From NCBI GenBank assembly GCA_944349905.1, contig CALVNR010000005.1:1-64000 (forward strand): a stretch of DNA of 64,000 nucleotides, written 5' to 3'. Below the pieces are notes generated by a model. That model worked only from the letters and a program-made list of their open reading frames with translations, had not been told where the DNA came from and did not search any database. Below, in pieces: positions 1 through 8,369 of the stretch (positions are counted from its first letter, which is position 1; each line of letters begins with the position of its first letter). This stretch comes from an uncultured Clostridia bacterium (GTDB taxonomy: Bacteria > Bacillota > Clostridia > Christensenellales > UBA1242). Position numbers and translations under genes: made by a program.

Positions 1-13
1 AATACGGTGTTTT

Positions 14-89
14 TGGTGGCCTACCCGGGGCTCGAACCCGGGACCCCTTGATTAAAAGTCAAGTGCTCTACCGACTGAGCTAGTAGACC
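14..89 (-). tRNA. tRNA-Lys (anticodon TTT)
   Basis: The reverse complement folds as a full cloverleaf. A 7-bp acceptor (GGTCTAC/GTAGGCC), a 5-bp anticodon stem (CTTGA/TCAAG) with loop CTTTTAA, and a GGTTCGAGCC T-arm are visible. CCA is encoded at 14-16. It is the last gene of the six-tRNA cluster read from the promoter at 579-607. Confidence 0.97.
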
Positions 90-115
90 ATACAAGTTAT
101 CCCAAAAAATATTTT

Positions 116-190
116 TGGCAGGGGTGGCAGGATTTGAACCTACGAATGCAAGAATCAAAATCTTGTGCCTTACCACTTGGCGACACCCCT
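116..190 (-). tRNA. tRNA-Gln (anticodon TTG)
   Basis: The acceptor stem AGGGGTG/CACCCCT is followed by discriminator G and an encoded CCA (116-118). The anticodon stem CAAGA/TCTTG has loop TTTTGAT, giving TTG. The D-arm is identical to that of the neighbouring tRNA-Gln, suggesting local duplication. Confidence 0.97.
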
Positions 191-209
191 ATGTATTAAG
201 TTTGATTTA

Positions 210-285
210 TGGCTGGGGTGGTAGGATTCGAACCTACGCAATGTTGGAGTCAGAATCCAATGCCTTACCACTTGGCGACACCCCA
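210..285 (-). tRNA. tRNA-Gln (anticodon CTG)
   Basis: The cloverleaf has acceptor TGGGGTG/CACCCCA, anticodon stem TTGGA/TCCAA and loop TTCTGAC, so the anticodon is CTG. CCA is encoded at 210-212. It is a second Gln isoacceptor adjacent to tRNA-Gln(TTG); having a dedicated CAG reader is notable in an AT-rich genome. Confidence 0.96.
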
Positions 286-313
286 CCAAGTCAAAGCGAT
301 CAAAAGTTAAATC

Positions 314-390
314 TGGGGTGATCGAAGGGGATCGAACCCTTGACCTCCAGAGCCACAATCTGGCGTTCTGCCAACTGAACTACGACCACC
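314..390 (-). tRNA. tRNA-His (anticodon GTG)
   Basis: The anticodon stem CCAGA/TCTGG has loop TTGTGGC, giving GTG. The acceptor carries the extra 5' G (G-1, base 390) opposite discriminator C, the hallmark of tRNA-His. CCA is encoded at 314-316. Confidence 0.97.
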
Positions 391-401
391 ATAAAACTTT
401 G

Positions 402-478
<77 letters not shown>

Positions 479-482
479 ACAG

Positions 483-556
483 TGGAGCAGGTGAAGGGAA
501 TCGGACCCTCGCAACCAGCTTGGAAGGCTGGGGTTCTACCACTGAACTACACCTGC
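483..556 (-). tRNA. tRNA-Gly (anticodon TCC)
   Basis: The cloverleaf has acceptor GCAGGTG/CACCTGC, anticodon stem CCAGC/GCTGG and loop CTTCCAA, giving TCC. CCA is encoded at 483-485. It is the first gene of the tRNA transcription unit, about 16 nt after the predicted transcription start. Confidence 0.97.
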
Positions 557-578
557 ACATAACATTGTTGACTTTGAA

Positions 579-607
579 AGTTTACCATATAGTCATTGAT
601 TTGTCAA
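579..607 (-). promoter_or_regulatory. Promoter of the tRNA cluster
   Basis: On the minus strand, TTGACA (602-607) and TAAACT (579-584) are separated by 17 bp, a near-consensus sigma-A promoter just upstream of tRNA-Gly. The -35 lies inside an inverted repeat (600-607 and 613-620, TTTGTCAA/TTGACAAA, 5-nt loop). Confidence 0.88.
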
Positions 608-678
608 GGAATTTGACAAAAAATACTTAATTTTTTTACAAATATTTTTATCAAATTCCCATAAAATCACAAAACTAT

Positions 679-706
679 AAAACTTTTAAATCTTATAAAA
701 AGTTTT
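679..706 (-). terminator. Possible weak terminator after the pfkA-like gene
   Basis: AAAACTTTT and AAAAGTTTT form a hairpin overlapping the stop codon, followed on the minus strand by a T-rich stretch. The stem is AT-only, so the call is weak. Confidence 0.35.
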
Positions 707-1568
707 TTACTATACATTTACCATTTTCCAGAACTATAGCATTTAAAAAATTTCTCTTTTTTAAAGCTTTAATTATCTTATTTGAAAATGCTTTAGCTTT
801 TAATAATTCCACTTTCGTAGGAGTTGTTCCTCTTTGTAAATGTCCTACAACAAAAGTTTTAATTTCAACATTTTTACACAAAAGCTTTAAATTTGCTACA
901 AGTTTTTCTAATTTTATAATATTTTCTCTAATTATAATAAAAGATGAATTGTTGTTTTTAAAATTAGAATTTATAACTTTAGATATTTTTAAAAAATCAA
1001 TATCTTTTTCATCCGCTATCAAAAAATCTGAATTGGTAATTTTAGCAACATTTGTTGCAATCTTGTCGCATCTTCTTCCCATTACTTCAAAAATGCAACA
1101 TCTGTTAAAAGTATTCATACTTGGCATAATATTGTAAATTGCATCACAGCAAGCTTTTACTGCTGTATGAAATCCCAAACTATATTCACTAATTTCAACA
1201 TCATTGTCAATAGTAGCTGGAACAAACACGACTTTTATGCCATTTTCTGCAAGTCTTTTTGCACCTTTAAAAGAGCCATTGCCTCCCAAAATTAAAAGAG
1301 CATCAAACTTTTTTGCATTTTTAAGACCTTTCTTAAATTCTTCATCTGTGATAAATTTTGCACATCTAGCAGATTTTATACAAGCACCAGCTTGATTTTT
1401 AAATTTTTCTGGTTGAAACTCTGACAATGGAAATATCTGTCCGTCAATCAAACCTTTAAAGCCTTCTTTGCAAGCATAAATACTATTTTTGTATTTTTTA
1501 TAAAGTTGACAAATTATTTTATTCATGCCTGGTGCATCACCACCGCTTGCCAATATTAAAATTTTCAT
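693..1568 (-). CDS. pfkA: 6-phosphofructokinase-like protein with altered metal-site motif
   Basis: A member of the ATP-dependent phosphofructokinase family, which phosphorylates fructose 6-phosphate in glycolysis. Visible motifs are GGDAPGMN (9-16), SAR (67-69; Arg72 of E. coli), PATIDND with the catalytic Asp at 121, EVMGR, and GHLQRG near the C-terminus. The metal-binding motif GGDGS is GGNGS here, with Asn97 in place of Asp103 of E. coli, and the equivalent of E. coli Arg243 is Lys. At 291 residues it is about 30 shorter than usual. It follows dnaE by 6 nt, the conserved dnaE-pfkA order. It may be the cell's enzyme or a paralogue with reduced or altered activity; sequence alone does not decide this. 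Confidence 0.8.
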   Translation of the reverse strand: MKILILASGGDAPGMNKIICQLYKKYKNSIYACKEGFKGLIDGQIFPLSEFQPEKFKNQAGACIKSARCAKFITDEEFKKGLKNAKKFDALLILGGNGSFKGAKRLAENGIKVVFVPATIDNDVEISEYSLGFHTAVKACCDAIYNIMPSMNTFNRCCIFEVMGRRCDKIATNVAKITNSDFLIADEKDIDFLKISKVINSNFKNNNSSFIIIRENIIKLEKLVANLKLLCKNVEIKTFVVGHLQRGTTPTKVELLKAKAFSNKIIKALKKRNFLNAIVLENGKCIVKNFL

Positions 1569-1574
1569 TTATCC

Positions 1575-4500
1575 TCACTTAACAACAACATTAGTTTCCC
1601 CAAGCAAGCCAACAAGTTCATTTATTAGATAATTGTTTAAATCAACTTTTAAATTAAATGCAAAAGCATTTTTGGTAGATGTGCATTTAATTATTAATTG
1701 GTTTTCTCCGGGATAAGAAGAAACGATTTCTTTAACCTTTTGGTATATGTCTATATCTTTGGTATCAAATCTTAGATAAATTTTTTTGTTGTCAAAATTA
1801 TTTTCAACTTCCACTTTTTGCCATGGAATAATATTCTCAACAATTATTACAGGCGTATTACCCGGCCTTATAGAAACTCTCCCCTTTATTGTAATCATCT
1901 TATCTTCTTCCAAATAATCTTTAAATTTATTAAAGAATTTAGGAAAAACAATAGACTCAAACGTTCCATAAATATCTTCAATTTTTAAAAAGCACATATT
2001 GCCTGTTTTGGTTAGTTTCTTGCTTATTTCAGCAATTCTTCCACCGCAAATTACTTGCTGGTTGTCTTTTACTCTTTCATCAACATCAATATTTACATTG
2101 TCACCAAAATCTTCTTCCATAGCACCGTTTTCTTCTTCTTGATTTAATTCATCAAACATATCCGATGTAAAATTAAACGAATCATATTTATCAATATAAT
2201 CATCAAGTGGGTGGCCAGAAAGATATATACCTGCAATATTTTTTTCTTCTTTTAAAATAGCATCTTTGTTAAATTCTTTTATATTAGGATACTCAACACT
2301 ATTTATAACAGCACTTTCTTCTTCAAAAGTATCAAAAATTGAAAATTGCCCAGTAGCTTTCTTCTTTTTATCTGCAATAGTTCTTTCCATTACCAATGGA
2401 TATACATCCATAAGTTGAGAGCGATATTTACCAAAACTACTAAAAGCTCCACAAAGTATTAAGGCTTCTATTGTCCTTTTATTAATGCCAGATTCAGGAC
2501 AAACGCACCTTGAAATAAAATCTTCAAAACTTTTGAAATCTCCATTTTTGTCTCTTTCTTCAACAATGAAATTTGTAACACTTATACCAACATTTTTCAA
2601 AGCACCAAGACCAAAACGAATGTTGCCATTTTCAGTTTTAAACAAAGAAACTGATTTGTTTATATCTGGTGGCAAAATTTCAAAACCTTCTTTTTTTGCA
2701 TAATTAGTAAATTTCTTTACCAAATCAAGTGTTGCGATTCTATTGTTTAAAACAGCAGTTAAGTATTCTACTTCATAATAAGTTTTCAAATATGCAGTCT
2801 GGTATGCCACGTATGCATAAGCAGCAGCATGAGATTTGTTGAAAGCATAACCTGCAAATTTAGCCATTTGGTCAAAAACTTTTATTGAAACATCTTTCTC
2901 GTGTCCCAAAGCGAGTGCCCCTGGAATTGGAGCCCTAATACCTTTGGGGTCAACATAACCATTTAAAAATTTATCTCTTTCAAGTGGAATTTTATCAACT
3001 TGTTTTTTTCCCATAATTCTTCGCACATTATCAGCACCACCTAAGCTATATCCCCCCATAACTTGGAATATTTTCATAACTTGCTCTTGGTAGACAATAC
3101 AGCCGTATGTGTTTCTTAATACAGGTTCAAGACAAGGGTCTTCATATTCAATTTGTTCAGGATTTCTTTTTCCTTTAATAAATTTTGGAATAAAATCCAT
3201 AGGTCCCGGACGATAAAGTGAAATTCCCGCAATAACATCTTCAAGTGAAGTTGGTTGCAAGTCTTTCATAAACTTTTTCATTCCTGCACCGTCAAGTTGG
3301 AAAACTGCATCAGTATTGCCAGAACTTATCAATTCATAAACTTTTGGGTCGTTATATTCCATTTTTGTAAAATCAATATCGACACCATGATTTTCTTTTA
3401 TATACTTTATAGCTTTATGAATATCTGTAAGTGTTCTTAAACCTAAAAAGTCCATTTTTAGTAGACCTAAATGTTCAAGTTCCAACATATCAAATTGAGT
3501 AATTACATCATTTCCGCTTTTTGCCATAGGCACATAGTCAAATACTGGGTCAGGCGCAATTAAAACTCCGGCTGCATGCATAGAAACATTTCTAGGAACA
3601 CCTTCAAGCTTTATCGCCATATCAACAATTTTTTTGACTTGTTCATCTTCTTCATACATTTTCCTAAGGTCAGGAATTATGTATTGTTTGTCTTCTTCTT
3701 TGCCTGTTGTTCCAAAATAATATTTTAAAACAGGTGGTTTTTTTATTGGTTTTAAAGGTATTTCTTTGGTGATTTTATCTGTTTCAGAAAGAGGATATCT
3801 TAATACTCTTGCAACATCTTTAATTGCATTTTTTGCTTGCATATTTCCAAATGTTACAATATTAGAAACATGGTCGTATCCATATCTTCTTTTTGCGTAT
3901 TCTATTACTTCTCCTCTTCTATCCATACAAAAGTCTACATCAAAATCGGGCATTGATACACGCTCAGGATTAATGAAGCGGTCAAAAAAGAGTTCATATC
4001 TCATAGGGTCAACTTGCGTTATCCCACTGCAATACGCAACTAAAGAACCTGCCCCTGAGCCACGCCCCGGACCAACAGGAATATCATTTTGTCTTGCAAA
4101 GTTAATATAGTCCCAAACAATTAAAAAGTATTCAACAAAGCCCAATTTTTCAATAGTAGTAAGTTCCATATTTAATCTTTCTGTTAATTCAGGAGTAATA
4201 ACCTTATAATTTCTTTTTAAGCCCTCTTGAGCAAGTCTTGTTAAAAATTGAGCAGGAGTTTCACCACTATCAGGAACATATTGAGGAATAAAATTGTCAG
4301 AAGCTCCTAATGTGTCTTCGTCAGGGACAAAAGCATTTCCTTTGTCTTTTGCTTCTCTAAGAGATTTGGTTTTAATAAAAACATTACATTTTTCTGCAAT
4401 CTCTATTGTTCTATCAAGTGCCTCTTCATAACCAGGCAACGCTTCTTGCATTTGCTCATATGTTTTTAAATAAAACTCATCAGTAGAAAATTTCATTCTG

Positions 4501-5189
4501 TCTGGGTCATCAATTGTCTTCCCCATTTGAACACACATTAAAACATCTTGTAGCTCTGCATCTTCTTTGTTTAAGTAGTGAACGTCGTTTGTTGCAACAA
4601 GTTTTATTCCCAATTTATCACTCATTTCAGTGAGTTTTACTAAAACTTCTCTTTCCTCTGCAAGTCCATGATTTTGAATTTCAAAATAAAAATCTTCACC
4701 AAAAAGATTTTTAAACCATAATGCTAATTTTTCTGCTTCATCATATTGTCTTTTTAAAATATATTGTGGTATATGACCTGCAATACAAGCAGACAAACAA
4801 ATTAAACCTTTGCTGTGCTTTTCAAGAAGTTTATAATCAATTCTTGGCTTATAATACATACCATCCAAATAAGCAAAACTAGAAAGTTTTAGCAAATTTT
4901 GATAACCTTCATTATTTTTTGCAATCAAAATTAAGTGTCCGGTATCAGCTTTATTAGAACGGGAGTTCATATCATGCGTTACATAAAATTCTTGTCCAAG
5001 AATTGGTTTTATTCCTTTTGTTATACAAGCTTCAAAAAATTTTATAGCACCATGCATATTGCCATGGTCAGTAATCGCAACAGCTTTCCAACCTCTTTCT
5101 TTCACAATATCAACAAGTTTGTTTATTCTTGCAAGCCCATCAAGCAAAGAATATTCTGTGTGCAAATGCAAATGGACAAAATCTTTCAT
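1575..5189 (-). CDS. dnaE: DNA polymerase III subunit alpha (DnaE)
   Basis: Family-C replicative DNA polymerase, 1,204 residues from the chosen start. It opens with a PHP domain (HLHLHTEYSLLDG, then TDHGNMHG). The catalytic core includes GPGRGSGAGS and the PDFDVDF motif near residue 412 that carries catalytic aspartates. Helix-hairpin-helix and finger regions follow, and a C-terminal OB domain (around VICGGRI ... FESIVFPKFF) ends the protein. An upstream in-frame codon would add 9 residues, but ATG at 5189 has AAAGGAG 6 nt before it, embedded in the end of whiA, so 5189 is preferred. It sits between whiA (1-nt gap) and the pfkA-like gene in one operon. Confidence 0.96.
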   Translation of the reverse strand: MKDFVHLHLHTEYSLLDGLARINKLVDIVKERGWKAVAITDHGNMHGAIKFFEACITKGIKPILGQEFYVTHDMNSRSNKADTGHLILIAKNNEGYQNLLKLSSFAYLDGMYYKPRIDYKLLEKHSKGLICLSACIAGHIPQYILKRQYDEAEKLALWFKNLFGEDFYFEIQNHGLAEEREVLVKLTEMSDKLGIKLVATNDVHYLNKEDAELQDVLMCVQMGKTIDDPDRMKFSTDEFYLKTYEQMQEALPGYEEALDRTIEIAEKCNVFIKTKSLREAKDKGNAFVPDEDTLGASDNFIPQYVPDSGETPAQFLTRLAQEGLKRNYKVITPELTERLNMELTTIEKLGFVEYFLIVWDYINFARQNDIPVGPGRGSGAGSLVAYCSGITQVDPMRYELFFDRFINPERVSMPDFDVDFCMDRRGEVIEYAKRRYGYDHVSNIVTFGNMQAKNAIKDVARVLRYPLSETDKITKEIPLKPIKKPPVLKYYFGTTGKEEDKQYIIPDLRKMYEEDEQVKKIVDMAIKLEGVPRNVSMHAAGVLIAPDPVFDYVPMAKSGNDVITQFDMLELEHLGLLKMDFLGLRTLTDIHKAIKYIKENHGVDIDFTKMEYNDPKVYELISSGNTDAVFQLDGAGMKKFMKDLQPTSLEDVIAGISLYRPGPMDFIPKFIKGKRNPEQIEYEDPCLEPVLRNTYGCIVYQEQVMKIFQVMGGYSLGGADNVRRIMGKKQVDKIPLERDKFLNGYVDPKGIRAPIPGALALGHEKDVSIKVFDQMAKFAGYAFNKSHAAAYAYVAYQTAYLKTYYEVEYLTAVLNNRIATLDLVKKFTNYAKKEGFEILPPDINKSVSLFKTENGNIRFGLGALKNVGISVTNFIVEERDKNGDFKSFEDFISRCVCPESGINKRTIEALILCGAFSSFGKYRSQLMDVYPLVMERTIADKKKKATGQFSIFDTFEEESAVINSVEYPNIKEFNKDAILKEEKNIAGIYLSGHPLDDYIDKYDSFNFTSDMFDELNQEEENGAMEEDFGDNVNIDVDERVKDNQQVICGGRIAEISKKLTKTGNMCFLKIEDIYGTFESIVFPKFFNKFKDYLEEDKMITIKGRVSIRPGNTPVIIVENIIPWQKVEVENNFDNKKIYLRFDTKDIDIYQKVKEIVSSYPGENQLIIKCTSTKNAFAFNLKVDLNNYLINELVGLLGETNVVVK

Positions 5190-5190
5190 T

Positions 5191-6159
5191 TTATTCTCCT
5201 TTAAGTATTTGAGCAATTTTTAATATTCTTCTAAATCTATGATTTAAACCACTCTTTGTTAATTTTAAAGTAGAAAGTTTTAAAAGTTCATCTAAACTCT
5301 CTTCTTGATTTGCAAGACGCAAAACAGCAACTTCTTGTAAATCTTCTGGCAAAGAATCAAGACCTATTTTTTTGTTGATATAATTTATTGCTTCAACTTG
5401 TTTTAAACTTGCTTCAACAGTTTTTGAAATGTTTGCATTTATGCAATTAACTTGCCTGTTGACAACATTTCTTAGCCCCCTAGTTGCCATTTCATTAGAC
5501 AAAACAAGAACATTTGAAACAGCTCCCATTAATGCGAGCAAATCTTTTATAGACTCACTGTCCTTTATATATAAAACAAAAATATTTTTTCTCGGTGAAA
5601 TCTTGGAAGTAATATTAAACTCTGTCAACAATTCTTGCAAACCTTCCAAAAATTCATGTTGCCTTGATGCAAATTCAACATGATAACCTGTTGTTGGTGA
5701 CTTTGAGCCTAATTGGCTTAATTTTATACTAGAAGTTCCACAACCTACAAAGGCACCTTTAATATATGAAATCTTTGTATTGTTATCACAAACCAAATTT
5801 CTGTCCAATCTATTTTGAAAAGAAATACCTTCTGCGTTTTGTTCTATAATGGAACAATCTTTTAAAATAGACATTGAAACACTAGCAGGAAAAGAAATTT
5901 TATAATAGACGGTTTTGTTAATAATGTGGTCATCTGAAATTCCCAAAGAGAGATTTTCTCCATACAATTTTTTAACAATCTTGTCAATAAAAGGAAAAAC
6001 TTCCTTTGTATCTGTAATAACATCAATATTTAGACCTTGACTGTTTTTGTTTAAATTACCACAGGCATGAAAAAGACTTGACATAAAAGAAGTTGCTTCC
6101 AAACTATCTTCTATATCTTGTTCTAATATTTCTAATTTAACATCTTTTGCAAAACTCAA
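5191..6159 (-). CDS. whiA: WhiA-type DNA-binding protein
   Basis: WhiA is a conserved Gram-positive DNA-binding protein related to LAGLIDADG homing endonucleases, linked to cell division in Bacillus and to sporulation genes in Streptomyces. This 322-residue protein starts MSFAKDVK as is typical. It contains the LAGLIDADG-like stretch KGAFVGCGTSS, then LRNVVNRQVNCINANI, and ends with the helix-turn-helix part TKSGLNHRFRRI. The start is TTG at 6159, preceded by AGAGGA and overlapping the TGA of the PHP gene. The shared bases show translational coupling and that TGA is a stop here. Confidence 0.95.
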   Translation of the reverse strand: MSFAKDVKLEILEQDIEDSLEATSFMSSLFHACGNLNKNSQGLNIDVITDTKEVFPFIDKIVKKLYGENLSLGISDDHIINKTVYYKISFPASVSMSILKDCSIIEQNAEGISFQNRLDRNLVCDNNTKISYIKGAFVGCGTSSIKLSQLGSKSPTTGYHVEFASRQHEFLEGLQELLTEFNITSKISPRKNIFVLYIKDSESIKDLLALMGAVSNVLVLSNEMATRGLRNVVNRQVNCINANISKTVEASLKQVEAINYINKKIGLDSLPEDLQEVAVLRLANQEESLDELLKLSTLKLTKSGLNHRFRRILKIAQILKGE

Positions 6160-6920
6160 ATTATTCCTCTCTTGTTTTCAAACTTTGGTAATTTGTCAAT
6201 ATTAACAACTTGATTTACTGGTATTCCCAATCTAAAAATTAAATTCAACGCATTATTACATTCTCCCACTCTATCAGGTGAATGTGCGTCAGAATTTACT
6301 ATAAATTTGACACCCTCAGAAGCCATAATTTCAAGTTCTCTGTCAGTAAAATTAATTCGCTTTCCATTTAATTCTACAAAAGTCCCCTTCTCTTTTGCCA
6401 TTTTTGCAACTGCAAGAGTATCTGTTGGATATCCATAATTAAGATGAGTAATAACATCAATAGGATATTTGTCTAATGCTTTTAAGAAAGCTGTTGTGTT
6501 TCTAGCAATTCTCTCTTTGCTTGGAGAAAAGACAGAGAGCCCATTTGCCCAATTTATGTAGAACAAATCATGTGCACTTTTCATCTTTACGAGATTATGA
6601 AAGCCCATTAAAAGAATATCCAAAAACTCGTAATCGTCTTCAACTATGTCAATATCCCCATCCCCAGAGGTTAAATTTGACTCAACTCCTAACAAAATAT
6701 CTACACCTGTTATTTCTTTTGCATTGAGTATATCTTCTTTTAATTGAGGAATATCCTTATGCTTTATACCAAACATCCAATGATTAAATCCATGGTCTGT
6801 AATAGCAATTTGTTTTAAACCTTTATTTTGTGCAACCGAAGCATTTTCAAGTACAGTACCTTTACCATGGTTTTTTCTTGAATATTTTGTATGTGTGTGA
6901 TAATCTCCAAAAAGTATCAT
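6156..6920 (-). CDS. PHP-domain phosphoesterase
   Basis: A 254-residue metal-dependent hydrolase of the PHP family (YcdX / histidinol-phosphatase-like). Metal-ligand motifs are in order: DYHTHT at the N-terminus, ITDHG, GVESNLT, MGFHN, THLNYG and NSDAHS. The start is ATG at 6920 behind GAGGAG; a longer reading starting at 6974 would add 18 hydrophobic residues without a ribosome site. A similar PHP gene commonly precedes whiA in Clostridia, here without the usual rapZ and yvcK genes between. It is the first gene of the operon from the promoter at 6946-6974. The substrate is not evident. Confidence 0.85.
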   Translation of the reverse strand: MILFGDYHTHTKYSRKNHGKGTVLENASVAQNKGLKQIAITDHGFNHWMFGIKHKDIPQLKEDILNAKEITGVDILLGVESNLTSGDGDIDIVEDDYEFLDILLMGFHNLVKMKSAHDLFYINWANGLSVFSPSKERIARNTTAFLKALDKYPIDVITHLNYGYPTDTLAVAKMAKEKGTFVELNGKRINFTDRELEIMASEGVKFIVNSDAHSPDRVGECNNALNLIFRLGIPVNQVVNIDKLPKFENKRGII

Positions 6921-6945
6921 TTTACTCTCCTCAACAATTAAATTA

Positions 6946-6974
6946 ATTATAATACAAAAAAAAAATTTTAGCAA
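6946..6974 (-). promoter_or_regulatory. Promoter of the PHP-whiA-dnaE-pfkA operon
   Basis: On the minus strand, TTGCTA (6969-6974), a 17-bp T-rich spacer and TATAAT (6946-6951) lie about 26 nt before the PHP start codon. Confidence 0.75.
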
Positions 6975-7031
6975 GAAAAGAGCAAAAAATCAACATTATT
7001 GAAAAAATAATTTAAAATATCTTATATAAAC

Positions 7032-7057
7032 AAAAAAAGAGATTAAACAATCTCTTT
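7032..7057 (-). terminator. Terminator after dtd
   Basis: Stem AAAGAGATT/AATCTCTTT with a 4-nt loop, followed on the minus strand by seven T. It overlaps the dtd stop codon. Confidence 0.82.
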
Positions 7058-7502
7058 ATAAACTACTGCTATCTAAAATAATTGTAACAGGTCCATCATT
7101 AAGTTGATTTATCTTCATATCTGCACCAAAAACACCCTGTTTGACAACAATATTTTCACTTGCAATAAAATCAATTGCTTTTTTATATAATTCGTTTGCT
7201 ATATCTGGAACTTCAGCTTGAAAAAAACTTGGTCTGTTTCCATGAGAGCAATCAGCAAGAAGTGTAAATTGACTTACAAGCAAAATTTCACCTTTGACAT
7301 CTTTAATTGAAAAATTCATTTTTTCATTGTCATCTTCAAAGATTCGCAAATTTGATATTTTTTTGCACATCTTTTGACAAATTTCAAGACTATCGCCTTT
7401 TTCAACTCCCAAATAAACAACAAAACCTTTATTTATTTGAGAAATTAATTTTCCAGCAACTCTTAAATCTGCACATAAAACTCTTTGTATAACTGCTTTC
7501 AT
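7056..7502 (-). CDS. dtd: D-aminoacyl-tRNA deacylase
   Basis: Dtd hydrolyses D-aminoacyl-tRNAs (and Gly-tRNA-Ala), protecting translation from D-amino acids. The 148-residue length is typical. Signatures are MKAVIQRV at the start, the catalytic-site strand VSQFTLLAD, GNRPSF (GRRPSF in many relatives), and NDGPVTI near the end, which carries the Gly-cisPro chirality-checking motif. It directly abuts the preceding unknown gene (ATG at 7500-7502 immediately after that gene's TAA), so the two form one transcription unit starting at the 8175-8203 promoter. Confidence 0.95.
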   Translation of the reverse strand: MKAVIQRVLCADLRVAGKLISQINKGFVVYLGVEKGDSLEICQKMCKKISNLRIFEDDNEKMNFSIKDVKGEILLVSQFTLLADCSHGNRPSFFQAEVPDIANELYKKAIDFIASENIVVKQGVFGADMKINQLNDGPVTIILDSSSL

Positions 7503-8168
7503 TTATTTCTCACTCTCAACTTTTCTCAAACTATTAATAAAATCAATTTCTTTTTGCAGTAACTTTCTGTTATATATATTTTCCTGTTTCAAATTTTTAT
7601 TTGAGTCTACAATTAAAGGTCTATATTTCCCAACTTCACGAAATGGTTTTGGATTTTCTGCTACTGTAACAAAATTATCAATATTTTGTCTAATCATGAA
7701 ATCTTCACCAAAAAATTTGATGAACTTTTCCTTTCTAGATATGTCATTGTTTCTTTTAAAATCTGCGTAATCAATATATGAAAAATAATCAGAAGCAATT
7801 TGTCCAATAGAATTTTTATCTAAAGCCATTAAACCCATTTTAGAAGAATATATATCCACATATATTTTTTCCAAATCTTTTTCATCTACAACACAAGGAG
7901 GCAAAATTCTCAATGCTCTATCAAAATCATGATACATAATATTGATACTAACCTTATTGATCGTATCAATATCACCCAATTTTAAATTATTCTTTTCCCA
8001 GAATTTAAGCAAATCAGATATTGAAAAATTATTTAATCTTCCAATCCTATAAGTTTTAAATTGATAATTTTCATCTCTATTTAAAAAATGAAAATCACTA
8101 AATTGAGGATAGCAATGAACCTCTACATTGTTTTCTTTATCAAAATATACTCTAAATAAATCTTCCAT
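7503..8168 (-). CDS. Protein of unknown function, leaderless-type start
   Basis: A 221-residue soluble protein that I do not recognise. It has no membrane segment, signal peptide or Cys motif. It is rich in aromatic residues and Asp/Lys, with a run such as CVVDEKDLEKIYVDIY in the middle and a basic/acidic helical C-terminus. The ATG at 8168 has no Shine-Dalgarno sequence; instead a TAAAAT -10 box lies exactly 6 nt upstream, so the mRNA probably starts at or next to the ATG. It is co-transcribed with dtd, which overlaps neither by frame nor domain. Function cannot be assigned. Confidence 0.7.
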   Translation of the reverse strand: MEDLFRVYFDKENNVEVHCYPQFSDFHFLNRDENYQFKTYRIGRLNNFSISDLLKFWEKNNLKLGDIDTINKVSINIMYHDFDRALRILPPCVVDEKDLEKIYVDIYSSKMGLMALDKNSIGQIASDYFSYIDYADFKRNNDISRKEKFIKFFGEDFMIRQNIDNFVTVAENPKPFREVGKYRPLIVDSNKNLKQENIYNRKLLQKEIDFINSLRKVESEK

Positions 8169-8174
8169 GCATTT

Positions 8175-8203
8175 ATTTTAACACAATTAATAGCAAAAGT
8201 CAA
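8175..8203 (-). promoter_or_regulatory. Promoter giving a probable leaderless mRNA
   Basis: On the minus strand, TTGACT (8198-8203), a 17-bp spacer and TAAAAT (8175-8180), then 6 nt and ATG (8168). The expected start point coincides with the A of the start codon. Confidence 0.78.
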
Positions 8204-8336
8204 TACCTATCATAGCGTTGTAAAACAATAATATTTACATGCAAATTTAAATATGATAAACTTTTTATATGTAAAATATATTTGATAATTCAATTTAAAA
8301 TAAAAAATTTTTACTATTAAAAGAAAATTAAATGTT

Positions 8337-8368
8337 AAAAAAAACTCTTGCAAACCAAGAGTTTTTTT
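8337..8368 (-). terminator. Terminator of the S10-spc-alpha operon
   Basis: Stem AAAAAACTCTTG/CAAGAGTTTTTT around a 5-nt loop, with a T run on the minus strand, directly after the rplQ stop. Confidence 0.88.
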
Positions 8369-8369
8369 A

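Noticed and set aside
115..358. Short ORFs on both strands over positions 115-358
   Set aside because: They lie entirely across tRNA genes and have no ribosome site; they are by-products of tRNA sequence.
600..620. TTTGTCAA/TTGACAAA inverted repeat as a terminator for the pfkA-like gene
   Set aside because: No T run follows it on the minus strand and it overlaps the -35 of the tRNA promoter; the dyad may be incidental. TTTGTCAA resembles a Spo0A-box core, but in AT-rich DNA this is too weak to claim.
6156..6159. Possible TGA recoding (Mycoplasma-like code)
   Set aside because: The PHP gene ends with TGA overlapping the whiA TTG start, and tryptophans are encoded by TGG; the standard bacterial code fits.
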